From: Tiliqua scincoides
Taxonomy: Eukaryota > Chordata > Lepidosauria > Squamata > Scincidae
Assembly (NCBI RefSeq): GCF_035046505.1
Contig: NC_089826.1
Span: 83,958,254 to 84,022,253 of the forward strand
DNA length: 64,000 nt
Direction of reading: 5' to 3'
Each line of letters starts with the position of its first letter. Position 1 is the first letter of the stretch. The position numbers were made by a program, and so were the translations under genes. Below, piece by piece: positions 26,201-33,612 of this stretch. Below the pieces are notes generated by a model that was not told the DNA's origin, made no database searches, and worked only from the letters and a program-made list of their open reading frames with translations.

Positions 26201-28250
26201 TCTGTGGTGCCTTGCGTTGGTTTGGATGTGCCAACACAAGGCTGTGAAGTAGGCAGGGGGAAGGCGGGGAGGAGGAGGGAGGGAGGTGTTCCTGGGCAGG
26301 GGAGGACAGTCAGTGGTCAGCCCCAGGGAGGGCAATAAGCTGAAGGTGGGGCTGGGATCTGGCAGTTATGCCGAATCCCAACCCCCGTTCCCAGGGAGTA
26401 TAGAGTGGCTTCAAGTCACTCCTCTCCTCAGATTTGTGCCACCTAAAGAAGTGGCGCAAGTACGAGGAGACCCATTGGCGCCAGCAGCAATTACCCGGAG
26501 GTATGGGGAAATGTTTCCCCTTGCCTCTGGCTGAGCTGCTTATGGCAACTATCCTGCGCTGGATACAGCACAAGCCTCGTGGTTTGCCTGTTCCAGCGCA
26601 GGCTAGGATTGTGCCCAAGGTCTTTTTAAATGAACTCTCTCAACTCATTTTCTCAAAATATAGGCACTTGTGTTTTCAGAAGCTAGGCATTAACTCTTTA
26701 CAAAATTGTTATTCTTCAAACATCTGTGCCAGGCATTCTGGACAAGAGAGATTGCTGAAGATTAGCTGTGCTAGTCTGTTACAACCCAAAAACACACCCA
26801 AAATTTCCAGTAGCATCTTAAAAATGAACATACAATACCAAGACCCTCCCTCCATCAAATGCATGCAAGGAGCTACAGTACTACAGTTATTTTCTACAGG
26901 TAGGAAACAGAGGTTTCTAGACAAAAGTGGAAGTTACTATCTAAAGCAGTGATTTTCAACTTTTTTCATTTCATGCCACACTGAAAAGACACTAAAATTG
27001 TCAAGGCACACCATCAGATTTTTGACGATTGACAAAGCACACCATGCTGCTGGTGAGGGGCTACATCCCTCAATGGCCCTACCGATAAATGATCCTCCTC
27101 CAAGGTCCCAAGGCATATCCGTGAATAATTCACGGCATACTGGTTGAAAATCACCGATATAAAGAATAAAAGTTGGCCCTCCTATTCGCAGGTTTGGGAT
27201 TTGAATTACCATGGGGTTCCAACCCAAGTTTGGAGGGCCTCACTGAACCCCCTGAAAGTGCCTTCTGGTCATGCCTAGGAGGTGTTCTGAAGTGCAATGA
27301 GGCCTCTCTGCACCTCATGAGGCCTCCCAGAGGTTTCTTAGAGCCCCCCATAGATACCAAAACCATGGATAAAAGACGATCCTACACTTACTGTGGCACT
27401 AAGCACTCACGCCTCTACCTTTGCAGCCTGTTATAGAGAATGCTAGAGGAGGAAGCTTCTTGCTTCCTGTAAACTGCCTTGAATAAAGTCTGAGGAGAAA
27501 TATGACGACCAAGAAAGGTGGTATATAAATACATGTATTATTGTATTATTATTAGCGGGAACACTAGAGGAGGGAGACTAAGAGAATGCTGACTATTTTT
27601 CCTTTTCCTCTTGCATTCTATAACCAGCTGCAAAGGAAGAGTCATGAATGCCTGGCACCACTCTAAGTATAGGATCCCCTGTCACAGATAAGTAATGGGT
27701 GCACAGGGAGGTGGAGAACTGCAGATAAATGAATTCACAGATAGGGATCTGCAGTTATGGGGGATACACACACCTGTACTTATGTGACAATTAATACAGG
27801 TGGTATTCCATTACATTGTATTGTACATGTACGATATTATGGTTGGCAACCTTCAGTCTCGAAAGACTATGGTATAAGCCTACAGCACCCAGTATTCCCA
27901 GGCAGTCTCCCATCCAAGTACTAACCAGGCCTGACCCTGCTTAGCTTCCAAGATCAGACAAGATCCAGCATGTGCAGGGTAACAGTTGCTGCCAACATTA
28001 CGAGTGCTTTAAATCAATGGCACTTAGCTCTTACTTACATCATTCTTGCTGTAATGATCAAGTATTGAAGGCAAGAGTGGCAAGATGAGAGTGAAACCCA
28101 ACAGATCTATGAGGAGTGCAACAAATACAATGGTAATCACTTGAGTGGAGCCCTTTTCAGCCCCAGGTGGCTCCTTTATAGGTTTCCTGCTTTCCAGACT
28201 TGCTCCCAGTGACATCTTTTCAGTCATTATATGCCAACATACAGTGTGTT
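8119..28250 (-). CDS. MFSD10: MFSD10, major facilitator transporter (whole gene, 12 coding exons)
   Basis: Orthologue of MFSD10 (TETRAN), a 12-helix membrane transporter of the major facilitator superfamily linked to organic-anion export. Coding exons, in gene order: 28227-28039, 25849-25753, 21502-21399, 19082-18924, 17490-17302, 16446-16338, 15364-15262, 14019-13911, 13576-13486, 10244-10197, 9463-9374, 8225-8119. Phases agree at every junction and the sum is 1395 nt, 464 codons plus stop, against 455 in human. Family marks are the MFS motif A-like loop GAASDSFGRKPV in exon 3, GISKGNVSLSTAI in exon 4, and the motif C-like SLGFTFGPMLGA in exon 5. All introns are GT-AG except one probable GC-AG. 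The first coding exon opens at an acceptor 23 nt before the ATG, so a non-coding first exon is expected upstream. NOP14 lies upstream on the same strand. Confidence 0.95.
8718..8890 (-). mobile_element. CR1 LINE 3' fragment
   Basis: The 3' end of the same CR1 family as the copy at 62253: CATAAGA tail, then GCCCTGCTGGATCAGGCC and CCATCTAGTCCAGCTTCCTG. It lies in the last MFSD10 intron. Confidence 0.8.
9374..9463 (-). CDS. MFSD10: MFSD10 coding exon 11
   Basis: Encodes SESQKGAVMGILRSLGALAR through FGPITSAT. Acceptor TTTTCACAG, donor GTAACT. Confidence 0.92.
9707..10014. mobile_element. hAT-like non-autonomous element (CAGGGTGACCAGA ends)
   Basis: Starts CAGGGTGACCAGATGTC and ends GACATCTTGTTACCCTG. 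A second copy, in opposite orientation, is at 23192-23502. Flanks are C-rich, so the 8-bp duplication cannot be judged here. Confidence 0.75.
10197..10244 (-). CDS. MFSD10: MFSD10 coding exon 10 (48-nt small exon)
   Basis: Encodes AAAVVVPCLSAVVSGYG, matching the human segment of TM11. Flanked by GCTTTCAG and GTAAGT. Phases (2 nt, 15 codons, 1 nt) fit both neighbours exactly. Too short to stand out as an open frame. Confidence 0.92.
11081..12075. mobile_element. hAT-like non-autonomous element, 995 bp
   Basis: Ends CAGAGGTTCCCGCA and TTTGAGAACCACTG, the usual animal hAT pattern. It is flanked by an 8-bp duplication, CTATAGTA (11073-11080) and CTATAGTG (12076-12083). The interior has short local duplications (for example a 20-base unit repeated at ~11384-11420) but no transposase. 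Confidence 0.85.
12208..12680 (+). mobile_element. CR1 LINE 3' fragment
   Basis: Plus-strand copy. The C-terminal reverse-transcriptase ORF remnant reads MQGMDRVDREMLFTLSHNTR and LWNSLPQDV, followed by the CR1 3' UTR and a GGGGCTATTCTTATG end. A direct duplication of ~20 bp precedes it (12170-12209). Confidence 0.85.
12843..12878. repeat. (GGAA)n microsatellite
   Basis: Nine tandem GGAA/AAGG units. Confidence 0.95.
12919..13405 (+). mobile_element. Retro-inserted element, 5'-inverted copy
   Basis: Same ~480-bp element as 29775-30251. The 3' part (13082-13405) is in normal orientation and ends in the tail AGTCTTTCGAGACTGAAGG. The 5' part (12919-13072) is inverted against the other copy. Both sides carry AATGATTTTGA (12908-12918 and 13406-13416). 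Target duplication plus inversion fits LINE-driven insertion with twin priming. Confidence 0.85.
13486..13576 (-). CDS. MFSD10: MFSD10 coding exon 9
   Basis: Residues 354-383, AIMLSIPAFLLIGWSTNM through GLLFYSF. Acceptor CTTTTTGCAG, donor GTGAGT. Confidence 0.92.
13911..14019 (-). CDS. MFSD10: MFSD10 coding exon 8
   Basis: Residues 317-353, MEQGKMFFFIGMTMAVIQGG through GNELKAVKR. Acceptor TTTCTTAG, donor GTAGGC. Confidence 0.92.
14206..14330. mobile_element. hAT-like fragment
   Basis: GCAGTGTTTCTCAAACTGTTAG opening, typical of hAT elements in this window; the right end is not found. Confidence 0.5.
14453..14690. mobile_element. Composite of palindromic-repeat arm and TIR fragments
   Basis: 14453-14553 matches one arm of the palindrome at the window start. 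It is followed by a short family-B piece (GCTGCAACCCTAACC to ~14630) and the right end of a family-A TIR element (CACGGCTATACCAG to GGATTTGGCCCTAAG). Nested or recombined insertions. Confidence 0.6.
15262..15364 (-). CDS. MFSD10: MFSD10 coding exon 7
   Basis: Residues 283-316, LKILGLVYFLYLFLFSGLEY through SFLVHQHFQFT, holding TM7. Acceptor TTTTAACAG, donor GTATTA. Confidence 0.92.
16338..16446 (-). CDS. MFSD10: MFSD10 coding exon 6, likely GC donor
   Basis: Residues 247-282, SSVVSGFQSATGLVSPWALF through MDSPSKK, the cytoplasmic central loop. Reading frame and homology to the next exon require an end one base into a codon. The only good site there is A|GCAAGT, a GC-AG type donor, which gives SPSKK-N-LKILGLVYF. 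The nearby GT choices leave the wrong phase or a poor consensus. Confidence 0.8.
16644..16888. mobile_element. Tigger/pogo-like MITE with TA target site
   Basis: Inverted ends CAGTGGGCCCTTAGTATC and AGGGAGGGCCCACTG, flanked by TA on both sides (16642-16643, 16889-16890). The ends resemble those of mammalian MER2/Tigger elements. Non-coding, within MFSD10 intron 5. Confidence 0.8.
17302..17490 (-). CDS. MFSD10: MFSD10 coding exon 5
   Basis: Residues 184-246, AMIGVAFSLGFTFGPMLGA through LFLPETLPKEKR. Acceptor TTTCCCCAG, donor GTAAGA. Confidence 0.93.
17773..17950. mobile_element. TIR transposon, family A, degraded
   Basis: Starts ACCCAATCCTAACCAAC and shares the inner GAGGCCTCTGTGACTGCC stretch with other family-A copies; the right end is diverged and no target site is clear. 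Confidence 0.65.
18528..18751. mobile_element. hAT-like element (CAGTGATTTTCA family)
   Basis: Same family as 26947-27156 and 44362-44589: CAGTGATTTTCAGCACTG opening, TGTGCCGCAAATGGTCTGCA inside, GGTTGAAAATCA end. Confidence 0.75.
18924..19082 (-). CDS. MFSD10: MFSD10 coding exon 4
   Basis: Residues 131-183, from IGLIISYTLWAISRSF through GGISKGNVSLSTAIIADL to the final ATG codon. Acceptor CTTATAG, donor GTGAGT. Confidence 0.92.
19326..20115. mobile_element. Tigger-like element interrupted by a hAT element
   Basis: Ends CAGGTGGGGCCTCAGTATC and GGTGGCTCCACCTG, with TA on both sides (19324-19325, 20116-20117). A 377-bp hAT element (19673-20049) was inserted into it later. Confidence 0.8.
19673..20049. 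mobile_element. hAT element with perfect 8-bp duplication
   Basis: Ends CAGGGGTGCTCA and TGAGCACCCCTG are exact inverse repeats. GTCTAGGA flanks both sides (19665-19672, 20050-20057). The interior carries GTAGATCGCG repeats and two short family-B TIR pieces (~19780-19845 and ~19850-19905), so three layers are nested here. Confidence 0.93.
21399..21502 (-). CDS. MFSD10: MFSD10 coding exon 3
   Basis: Residues 96-130, LIGSIFSILQFFASPLTG then AASDSFGRKPVMLLTV. Contains TM2 and the MFS motif A-like loop. Acceptor TTGCAG, donor GTATGT. Confidence 0.92.
22520..23015. mobile_element. 496-bp TIR element, TTA target site
   Basis: Opens GAGCCCAAACC and closes GGATTGGGCTG, with TTA on both sides (22517-22519, 23016-23018). 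Ends and target site relate it to the smaller family-A elements. Long open frames in it are by-products of G/C-rich sequence. Confidence 0.65.
23192..23502. mobile_element. hAT-like non-autonomous element (second copy)
   Basis: Inverted copy of 9707-10014 with ends CAGGGTGACCAGA and TCTGGTCACCCTG. Flanks CATGTTGG and CATATTGA match at 6 of 8 bases, an aged 8-bp duplication. Confidence 0.8.
24745..25164 (+). mobile_element. L2-type LINE 3' fragment
   Basis: Shows the usual end of L2-like ORF2, a conceptual WNSLP-like segment (CTGGAATTCCCTCCCAGAGG) followed by an A/T-rich 3' UTR. Diverged and truncated. A CR1 fragment abuts it on the right. Confidence 0.55.
25165..25663 (-). mobile_element. 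CR1 LINE 3' fragment
   Basis: Tail CCATAAGAACAGCCCCACTG at the left, then the 3' UTR and the end of the ORF, which is still open for ~100 codons (RRLRGDMIETYKIMQGRDRV, LWNSLPQDVVTASGLDAFKR). Inserted close to MFSD10 coding exon 2. Confidence 0.88.
25753..25849 (-). CDS. MFSD10: MFSD10 coding exon 2
   Basis: Residues 64-96, DGFYRTLQHGVDRFAEVIGM then PPERKYNSVLFGG, an extracellular loop strongly conserved with human. Flanked by CCACAG and GTATGG. Confidence 0.9.
26049..26616. mobile_element. 568-bp TIR element
   Basis: Opens GGGTACAATCC and closes GGATTGTGCCC, the same ends as family A, but it is longer and has no clear target duplication. The interior is G/C-rich and not coding. Confidence 0.55.
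26947..27156. mobile_element. hAT-like element (CAGTGATTTTCA family)
   Basis: Ends CAGTGATTTTCAAC and GGTTGAAAATCACCG. Flanks ATCTAAAG and ATATAAAG match at 7 of 8 bases. Confidence 0.85.
27170..27392. mobile_element. Tigger-like fragment
   Basis: GTTGGCCCTCCTATTCGCAGG opening and a CATGGATAAAAGACGATCC close match the 16644 family; the ends are worn. Confidence 0.55.
27430..27545 (+). mobile_element. SINE 3' tail (L2-type end)
   Basis: Carries CTGCCTTGAATAAAGTCTG and GGTGGTATATAAATAC, the tail of the tRNA-headed SINEs at 54826 and 58756. Confidence 0.65.
27839..27995 (-). mobile_element. 5S-rRNA-headed SINE
   Basis: On the minus strand, 27995-27876 matches 5S rRNA over nearly its whole length, including GGAAGCTAAGCAGGG, CCTGGTTAGTACTTGGATGG and GGGTGCTGTAGGC, so the internal Pol III promoter regions are present. 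It runs directly into ATACCATAGTC, a TTCG-loop hairpin and GAAGGTTGCCAACC, the tail shared with the LINE at 59691. This marks it as a SINE and not a true 5S gene. It lies in MFSD10 intron 1, antisense to nothing coding. Confidence 0.88.
28039..28250 (-). CDS. MFSD10: MFSD10 first coding exon
   Basis: Acceptor TCTCTCTCTTAG, 23 nt of 5' UTR, ATG at 28227-28225, then residues 1-63 with TM1 (VITIVFVALLIDLLGFTLIL). Donor GTAAGT after SKND. The start is chosen as the first ATG after the acceptor; a second in-frame ATG follows at residue 5, so either could serve. Confidence 0.9.
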
Positions 28251-29760
28251 CTAAGAGAGAGAAAGTGAAGAAAAGTTTTAGAGAAGATTGCTAATTCATT
28301 CTTATTCTCTTTTTGCTCAAATAGATTTTTTTTAATTTCTTTAAGTTAAATTTTTTATTTTCTCTTGGTCAAATCTTAGCAAAGGAATTCTTTATACTTA
28401 CTGTTCCTTTTTCTCTTTGCGGGGTAACAGATTACAGCAATGGGTTATAAAAGCAAAACCATATGGAATTAATCAATTATTGAACATTAAATTGCCTTCT
28501 AAGATTGTGTTTTGGCACTATATATACGGACAACTTTTAATTGTGCTTCAAAAAATAGTCAACACTTTTCTACCTTATTAAAGGCATAAAAAGCGTAACC
28601 ACTAAGGCAATATTAGTTACATTATTGTTACAAAAGCCACTAATGTAAAACTTTCTAGGATGTTTACAAAGCAGGAGTGGTTACATTCAATATTAGTGAT
28701 CTTCAATATTAGTATTGTGATTTTTTTTTCACAATATTAGTGATTTTTTTCATCACACTGTCAAGAGAGGGCTCACATTCCTCTACTAATAAGTGACCCT
28801 CCCCCAAACTCCCATGGCACACCTGTGGACAAATCGAAGCATACTGGTCGCTATCTAAAGAATACAGGTTGGTCCTCCTTATCTGCAGTTTTGGCTTCTC
28901 CAGCCCTCTTATTGATTTTTAAAAGGCATTAAAAAGTCACCTCCAGTTTTTGTAAAAAAAAAACTGGAAGTGACTTTTTCGCTAGTTACTGTCATTCTGA
29001 GCCTGGCAGAGGCCACAGGCAGATGTGCATGACCTTTGCGGAGCTCAGAAGATCCTCCAGAGGCGAGGAGAGCACACTTCCCCTTTCTTCCGGAGGGGGC
29101 ACAAGGCCCCCTGTGCCCCCACTGAAGTTATTTCCCCAGTTTTTCAAAAGTAGCTCACCCTGCGAAAGCATAATACAACACAACCAGGAGATCTTCCACC
29201 TGTCTGAAAGTAGATACAGGGCACCAGTAATATTTTTACAGCTGATGTAGATTGCAAGGTTGGTGTTAAAACAATATTCTGCATTAATTGGCTTCGCATT
29301 AATTATAAATACATGGTGCTCGCTCCCATTTTATCCAACCCACGTAGTGCAGGTTCCATTCTTACTTCATGCCTAGCCGGCGGGTGGGAACAGGATTCTT
29401 GATATGTACATGAATGGACAGATTGAAAGACACTTCCTCAAAGGTACAAAGCTTTAATGTCCTGCTATAGTTAAACCTGCTCCTTAAAAGAGCCTATGCT
29501 GCTGTTCTGCTGACACTGGGTCACACTTGCAGGGGTGTGTCATTTCTTGAAACTAGATGGGGCACATGTATTGTGTCTGCCAGCTCTTTGCCATGAGGAT
29601 TTATGGTTTCACACCGAATGAATAGCTTTTGGGAGTTATGGCATCCCTCAAGATCCTGCTCAGCTGGATATATGGGGACACAATCTCAAATCTAGCAAGT
29701 ACATAACATCCTCTCTATCACTCAAGGAACTCATGTGTTCCACTTTGTGCTGAGAAGACA
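28251..29760. other. MFSD10: MFSD10 5' intron, mostly unannotated
   Basis: AT-rich intron sequence. A worn hAT piece lies near 28690-28858, and a Tigger-like opening (CAGGTTGGTCCTCCTTATC) at 28866. A short inverted pair around 28940-28980 is a local hairpin. No coding exon is seen. Confidence 0.45.
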
Positions 29761-29774
29761 GCCCAGTAAACATT

Positions 29775-30251
29775 CTTGTTGGCATCCTTCAGTCTCGGAA
29801 GACTATGGTGTCACGCTCTGAATGGTGGTTCTGGAACAGAGTGTCCTCTCCAGTGCGCGAAGCCTGGGTAAAGTAGGTATGGAGGATAGGCTGTTACCCA
29901 TGCAGCAAATCCCCCCTCTCCACGTCGCTGAAATGGTCCAATGGAAAGGCAGAGGCCAATACGGTTGGTTCCAGCAGCGTCGCAGGAGTTGCCAGAACGT
30001 GACTGTGTTCAGCCATGAACTGCCTCAGGGACTCCGGCTCCGGATTTTGCCTCCAGGTTGACTCCTGAAGCCTTTTCCATAACTGGATGTAGCCACAAGG
30101 CAGTGGAGGTTTGGGATCAGAGTTTTCCTTCTCTCAGATGAGCTGCCTTCCCAGGCTAACGAGTCCCATCTACCCGGTGGCTGTTTAGTCGCCTCTTACG
30201 ACAAGTACAGCCAAACTGAGGGCCTATTCTTATCCCCAGCCCCCAGGGGAA
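29775..30251 (-). mobile_element. ~480-bp retro-inserted element with LINE-shared tail
   Basis: Same element as 12919-13405, here without inversion. The 3' end is at the left (GGCATCCTTCAGTCTCGGAA). AGTAAACATT flanks it on both sides (29765-29774, 30252-30261). The last ~55 bases match the end of the LINE at 59691; the rest has no recognised head and no ORF. Confidence 0.85.
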
Positions 30252-30563
30252 AGTAAACATTAGACTTAAAATAAACAAGGAAACAATCATTGTTTCTTTC
30301 CCCATCAGTTCCTGGTGCAACCTAAATCAGCAGTTCCTGGTATAACGTGGTGTACCATGAACCTAGTTCCTGGTGTAAACTAGATGGTGCCCCATGCCCT
30401 CTGTCTTGTGCCCTCTGTCTTAAGACTGTTAAATTCTGCAGACTTTAGGGCTTCAACATCAGGCCCACCTCCTGTTTTAATGCACAACCTGAAGAAGAGT
30501 TCTGGAGAACTCAAAAGCTTACTCACTATGATATATTTTATTCAGTCCTACTAAATACAGTAA

Positions 30564-30741
30564 AGGCACAATCCTAACCACTTTCCAGCACCAACTTAAG
30601 GGCATTGAAGCTCCGAGGTAAGGGAACAAACATTCCCTAACTCTGAGGAAGCCTCCATGAGTGCCACCCAACTGCAGGATGCAGCACGTGTCCCGTTGGC
30701 ACAGCTATGCCAGTGCTGGAAAGTGGGTTAGGATTTGGGTC
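30564..30741. mobile_element. TIR transposon, family A, TAA target site
   Basis: AGGCACAATCCTAACC at the left, GGTTAGGATTTGGGTC at the right, TAA on both sides (30561-30563, 30742-30744). Confidence 0.8.
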
Positions 30742-31119
30742 TAAATTGATTGCTCTACTTGGGTTAATAGGTCAACAAAGCCACCTACAATATTCCCAAT
30801 TTTACTAAAGGCAATGTGGCGGTTTTGTTTTTTAAAAGAATCCATAGTATATATGGAACATTTCAGTGATCTCAGTATAGGGACATTAATGGCTTATGAG
30901 ATTTTTCAAAGGCAGACCTTGAAAATGTGTGCCCAGCCTCTGTTCAAACAGCCAACTGTTCAAAGAGGAAGAAGGTAAATGAAAAATAAACATCCTGCTT
31001 AGTCAAGGGGATTTTGTGTGTTATATCAGATCTCTTGTTTAAGAAAATCTACTGTACTTCCTCTTTTCTTTTGCTTTGTCATGTCTGACAACACAGAGAG
31101 CCATGTAAGTGCAGATATT

Positions 31120-31500
31120 TATTTATTTATTTATACAGGTATTTATATACCGCCTTTCTTTGGTCGTCAGATTTCTCCTCAGCCTTTAATTCAAGGTGGT
31201 TTAAATAGGCAGGCTGTTCTAAACCCCCATAGGGATTTTTACAATTGAATAGTTCTAGTCTTTCATAGAACTCCTCGTTCCAGCTGGATTCCTTCCCAGT
31301 CTGGCCTCTCTCTGGCCCTTCGCCTCCCACGCTCCACTTGACGGCAACTCCTCTCTGCCACCGAGGGTCAGCTCATCAGTATATCAGCATGTCGTCAGTT
31401 CTCGGGTACTTCCGGTTGTTTCGAACTGGCAGCCTCAGATCTTCAGGCATACAAGATATGCCACTTAGCAAACCATCATGGCCAAGCCAATGCTTCCTCA
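31120..31500 (-). mobile_element. tRNA-headed SINE, diverged
   Basis: The minus strand reads from a tRNA-like head with box B-like GCCAGTTCGAAAC through a body to AAAGGCGGTATATAAATACC. Older relative of the copies at 54826 and 58756. Confidence 0.7.
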
Positions 31501-32408
31501 TGCCTGAGATGACATGTCAAATGCTAGACACCCCCCCCCCCCGCTAGTAGGCTGACAGAGATGGAAGGCCCTTGCACCAAACTGCTAGGTGAGACAACTG
31601 CTTCAATTGGCCTGACAGATGGGCTTGCCCTTCTTCTATTCCATAGTAGACCTCATTTGTTCCTCACAGGGATTAAACGCAGTGAAAAGTGACTCTCCAA
31701 GAATGTGGACTCAGACTTTAAATGATAAAACCACATCATGAACTGGGCCTGAAAGTGCATGGAAAGTTAGTGTGGATGATGCCACACAGATTAAGTTCAT
31801 TCCCACCTTCTAGGATCACACGAAATTTGGCCTCAAAGGTGTTCCATTAGCATCATCTCCATTTAGTCTGAAATCAGCTTCAGCCTATTCACCCACATCC
31901 ATTCCCTCCACATCACCTCCAAGCACTGCGTGAGCACATCAAGGGCAATTCACTACTGATGATTTATCCCAGTAACTTCATGTAGATATTAAATTGCACT
32001 GGAGCCAACAGTGAGCCCTGTGGAACACTCACAGGTTACGTTGGCTTCTACCCTCTGAGTACACCTATGAGAAACAAAAGCCATCTCTGCCCATACAAAG
32101 GCTAAAGGCCAGATCAAGGAGAAAAATGCAACATTCAGAAATATCTGGAGTGGGTCAAGCAGCACCTCTCCTTCCATCTTGCCCTTCCCTATGGACTGAA
32201 AGAAATCCACACATCAGACATCATATCTTGGGAGCCAGGAAGGAGTTACTCACAAGTCTCCACCAGCCAGGAGCACAAGTCCTCTCTCTCTACCCAGGGC
32301 TGTAAATTCCTCAGTTCTCACGTGTTCAGCTCAAGCGAAAGACGTGTCCATTACAGCAGCAGCTTCCCCATTTCTGCGGTGCTGTAGACATTTGGCATCA
32401 GCTGTCAG

Positions 32409-32613
32409 GAGGGAAGAGTTAGGAATGGGGATGAGAGATCTGCTGACAGAGCATCTCCAGGTCAGGGCCATGCGGTGGGTGGGGAGGCAGGTGAGGCAGA
32501 GCCTCCCCACTCATGACCGAGGAGGGAAGAGTTGGGAACATAGATGGGAGATGTGCCCACAGTACACCTCCAGGTCAGGGAGGCAGGTGAGGCACAGCCT
32601 CCCCACCGGTCCT
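32409..32613. repeat. Degenerate tandem repeat, ~100-bp unit
   Basis: Two diverged units starting GAGGGAAGAGTT (32409 and 32521), each with CTCCAGGTCAGG and GGCAGGTGAGGCA; a further partial unit follows near 32660. Confidence 0.7.
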
Positions 32614-32699
32614 TCCAAAAGCACCGCTGCCCGGTTAAGCCTGCAAGCACTCACAACCCAGGAGGGAACGGGAGATGTGCCTACGGTTGTGGGTGGGGA

Positions 32700-33128
32700 G
32701 GCTCTGCCTCCCCTGCAGCCCAGGTGTTCCTGCAGGAAAGCCTCTCCAAGGGAGGCAGAGGGGCACGCGTTGGGGCGCCTCCCTCCAGAGCCTGCCTGCC
32801 CACTCCTCTTGCCCGCAGGAGGCCGGCAGGCGCTCCCCACTACCTGCGCTGCGCTGCGCTGCGCTCCGGGCTGCGGCGCGACGGTCCCTCCCCGCAGCCG
32901 CGCGTAACAATCGCAGCCCTGGTTGCGGCGGCGGCAGCAGCAGCCGCGGCGGCTTCCTCTTCCGGGCTGGGGCCGCTCCCCGCCGCGGCTGCTACTGCCC
33001 AGCATCCTCCCCCGGGCCTGGTCCCCGAGGCGTCGCCCTCTCCCCGGCGCCGGCGCGCACGCCCCACCCGTGCCAGGCAGCCGCAGCCTTCTTCCCAGAA
33101 GGGCGTCGAGCTTCGCCCTGGGCAAGCC
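32700..33128 (-). promoter_or_regulatory. MFSD10: CpG island, likely MFSD10 promoter and non-coding exon 1
   Basis: G/C-rich block dense in CpG, unlike the AT-rich sequence around it. On the minus strand a good donor, GCGCAG|GTAGTG, ends a possible exon at 32844. That suits the acceptor found 23 nt before the MFSD10 ATG at 28227. No other gene on either strand needs a promoter here. The transcription start is not identified. A CR1 fragment begins right at the upstream edge. Confidence 0.5.
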
Positions 33129-33129
33129 A

Positions 33130-33404
33130 GACTTGTTATTGGCCTGTGGAACTCCTTGCCACAGGATGTGACGGCCTGGATGCCCTTGGAAGGAGCTTGG
33201 ACAGATTCCTGGAGCCAAAGTCCATCCCAGGTTATGTGCAACCTCCTGGTTCGAGAAGTGGGCTACCTCTGAATGCCAGGCGCAAGAGAGGGCACCAGGA
33301 TGCAGCTCTCTTGTTGTCTTGTGTGCTCCCTGCGAAGATCACTGTGAGATACAGAAAGCGGGACTAGGTACACCTTTGGCCTGATCCAGTGGGGCGCTTC
33401 TTCT
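33130..33404 (+). mobile_element. CR1 LINE 3' fragment
   Basis: Reads CCTGTGGAACTCCTTGCCAC (WNSLPQDV region) to CCTGATCCAGTGGGGC. It touches the CpG island on the left and the next LINE piece on the right. Confidence 0.85.
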
Positions 33405-33609
33405 GTTTGAAGAGACACTCGGCCAACAGACTGAGGCAAAGAGGCAAAGAAGGAAGGCCCATAGCCAGGGAGACAGGCCAGGGACAGACTGCACTTGCTC
33501 CCACTGTGGAAGGGTTTGTCACTCCCGAATTGGCCTTTTCAGCCACACTAGGCACTGTGACAGAACCACCGTTCAGAGCCCAGTCTTTCGAGACTGAAGG
33601 TTGCCAACT
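33405..33609 (+). mobile_element. 3' fragment of the zinc-finger LINE
   Basis: Plus-strand equivalent of the last ~200 bases of 59691-60127: AKRQRRK-like segment, a CHSRIGLFSHTR-like segment, then CAGTCTTTCGAGACTGAAGG and GTTGCCAAC. Confidence 0.8.
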
Positions 33610-33612
33610 ACT

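Noticed and set aside
26434-26952. 172-codon open frame
   Set aside because: Starts in a TIR element and runs into a hAT end; no similarity to a known protein and no splice sites.
27876-27995. Functional 5S rRNA gene
   Set aside because: Diverged sequence, fused to a LINE tail and no T-run terminator; it is a SINE head.
32511-33272. Overlapping open frames of 230-242 codons on both strands in the CpG island
   Set aside because: Low-complexity Ala/Arg/Pro composition in all frames at once is typical of a CpG island, not of protein coding.
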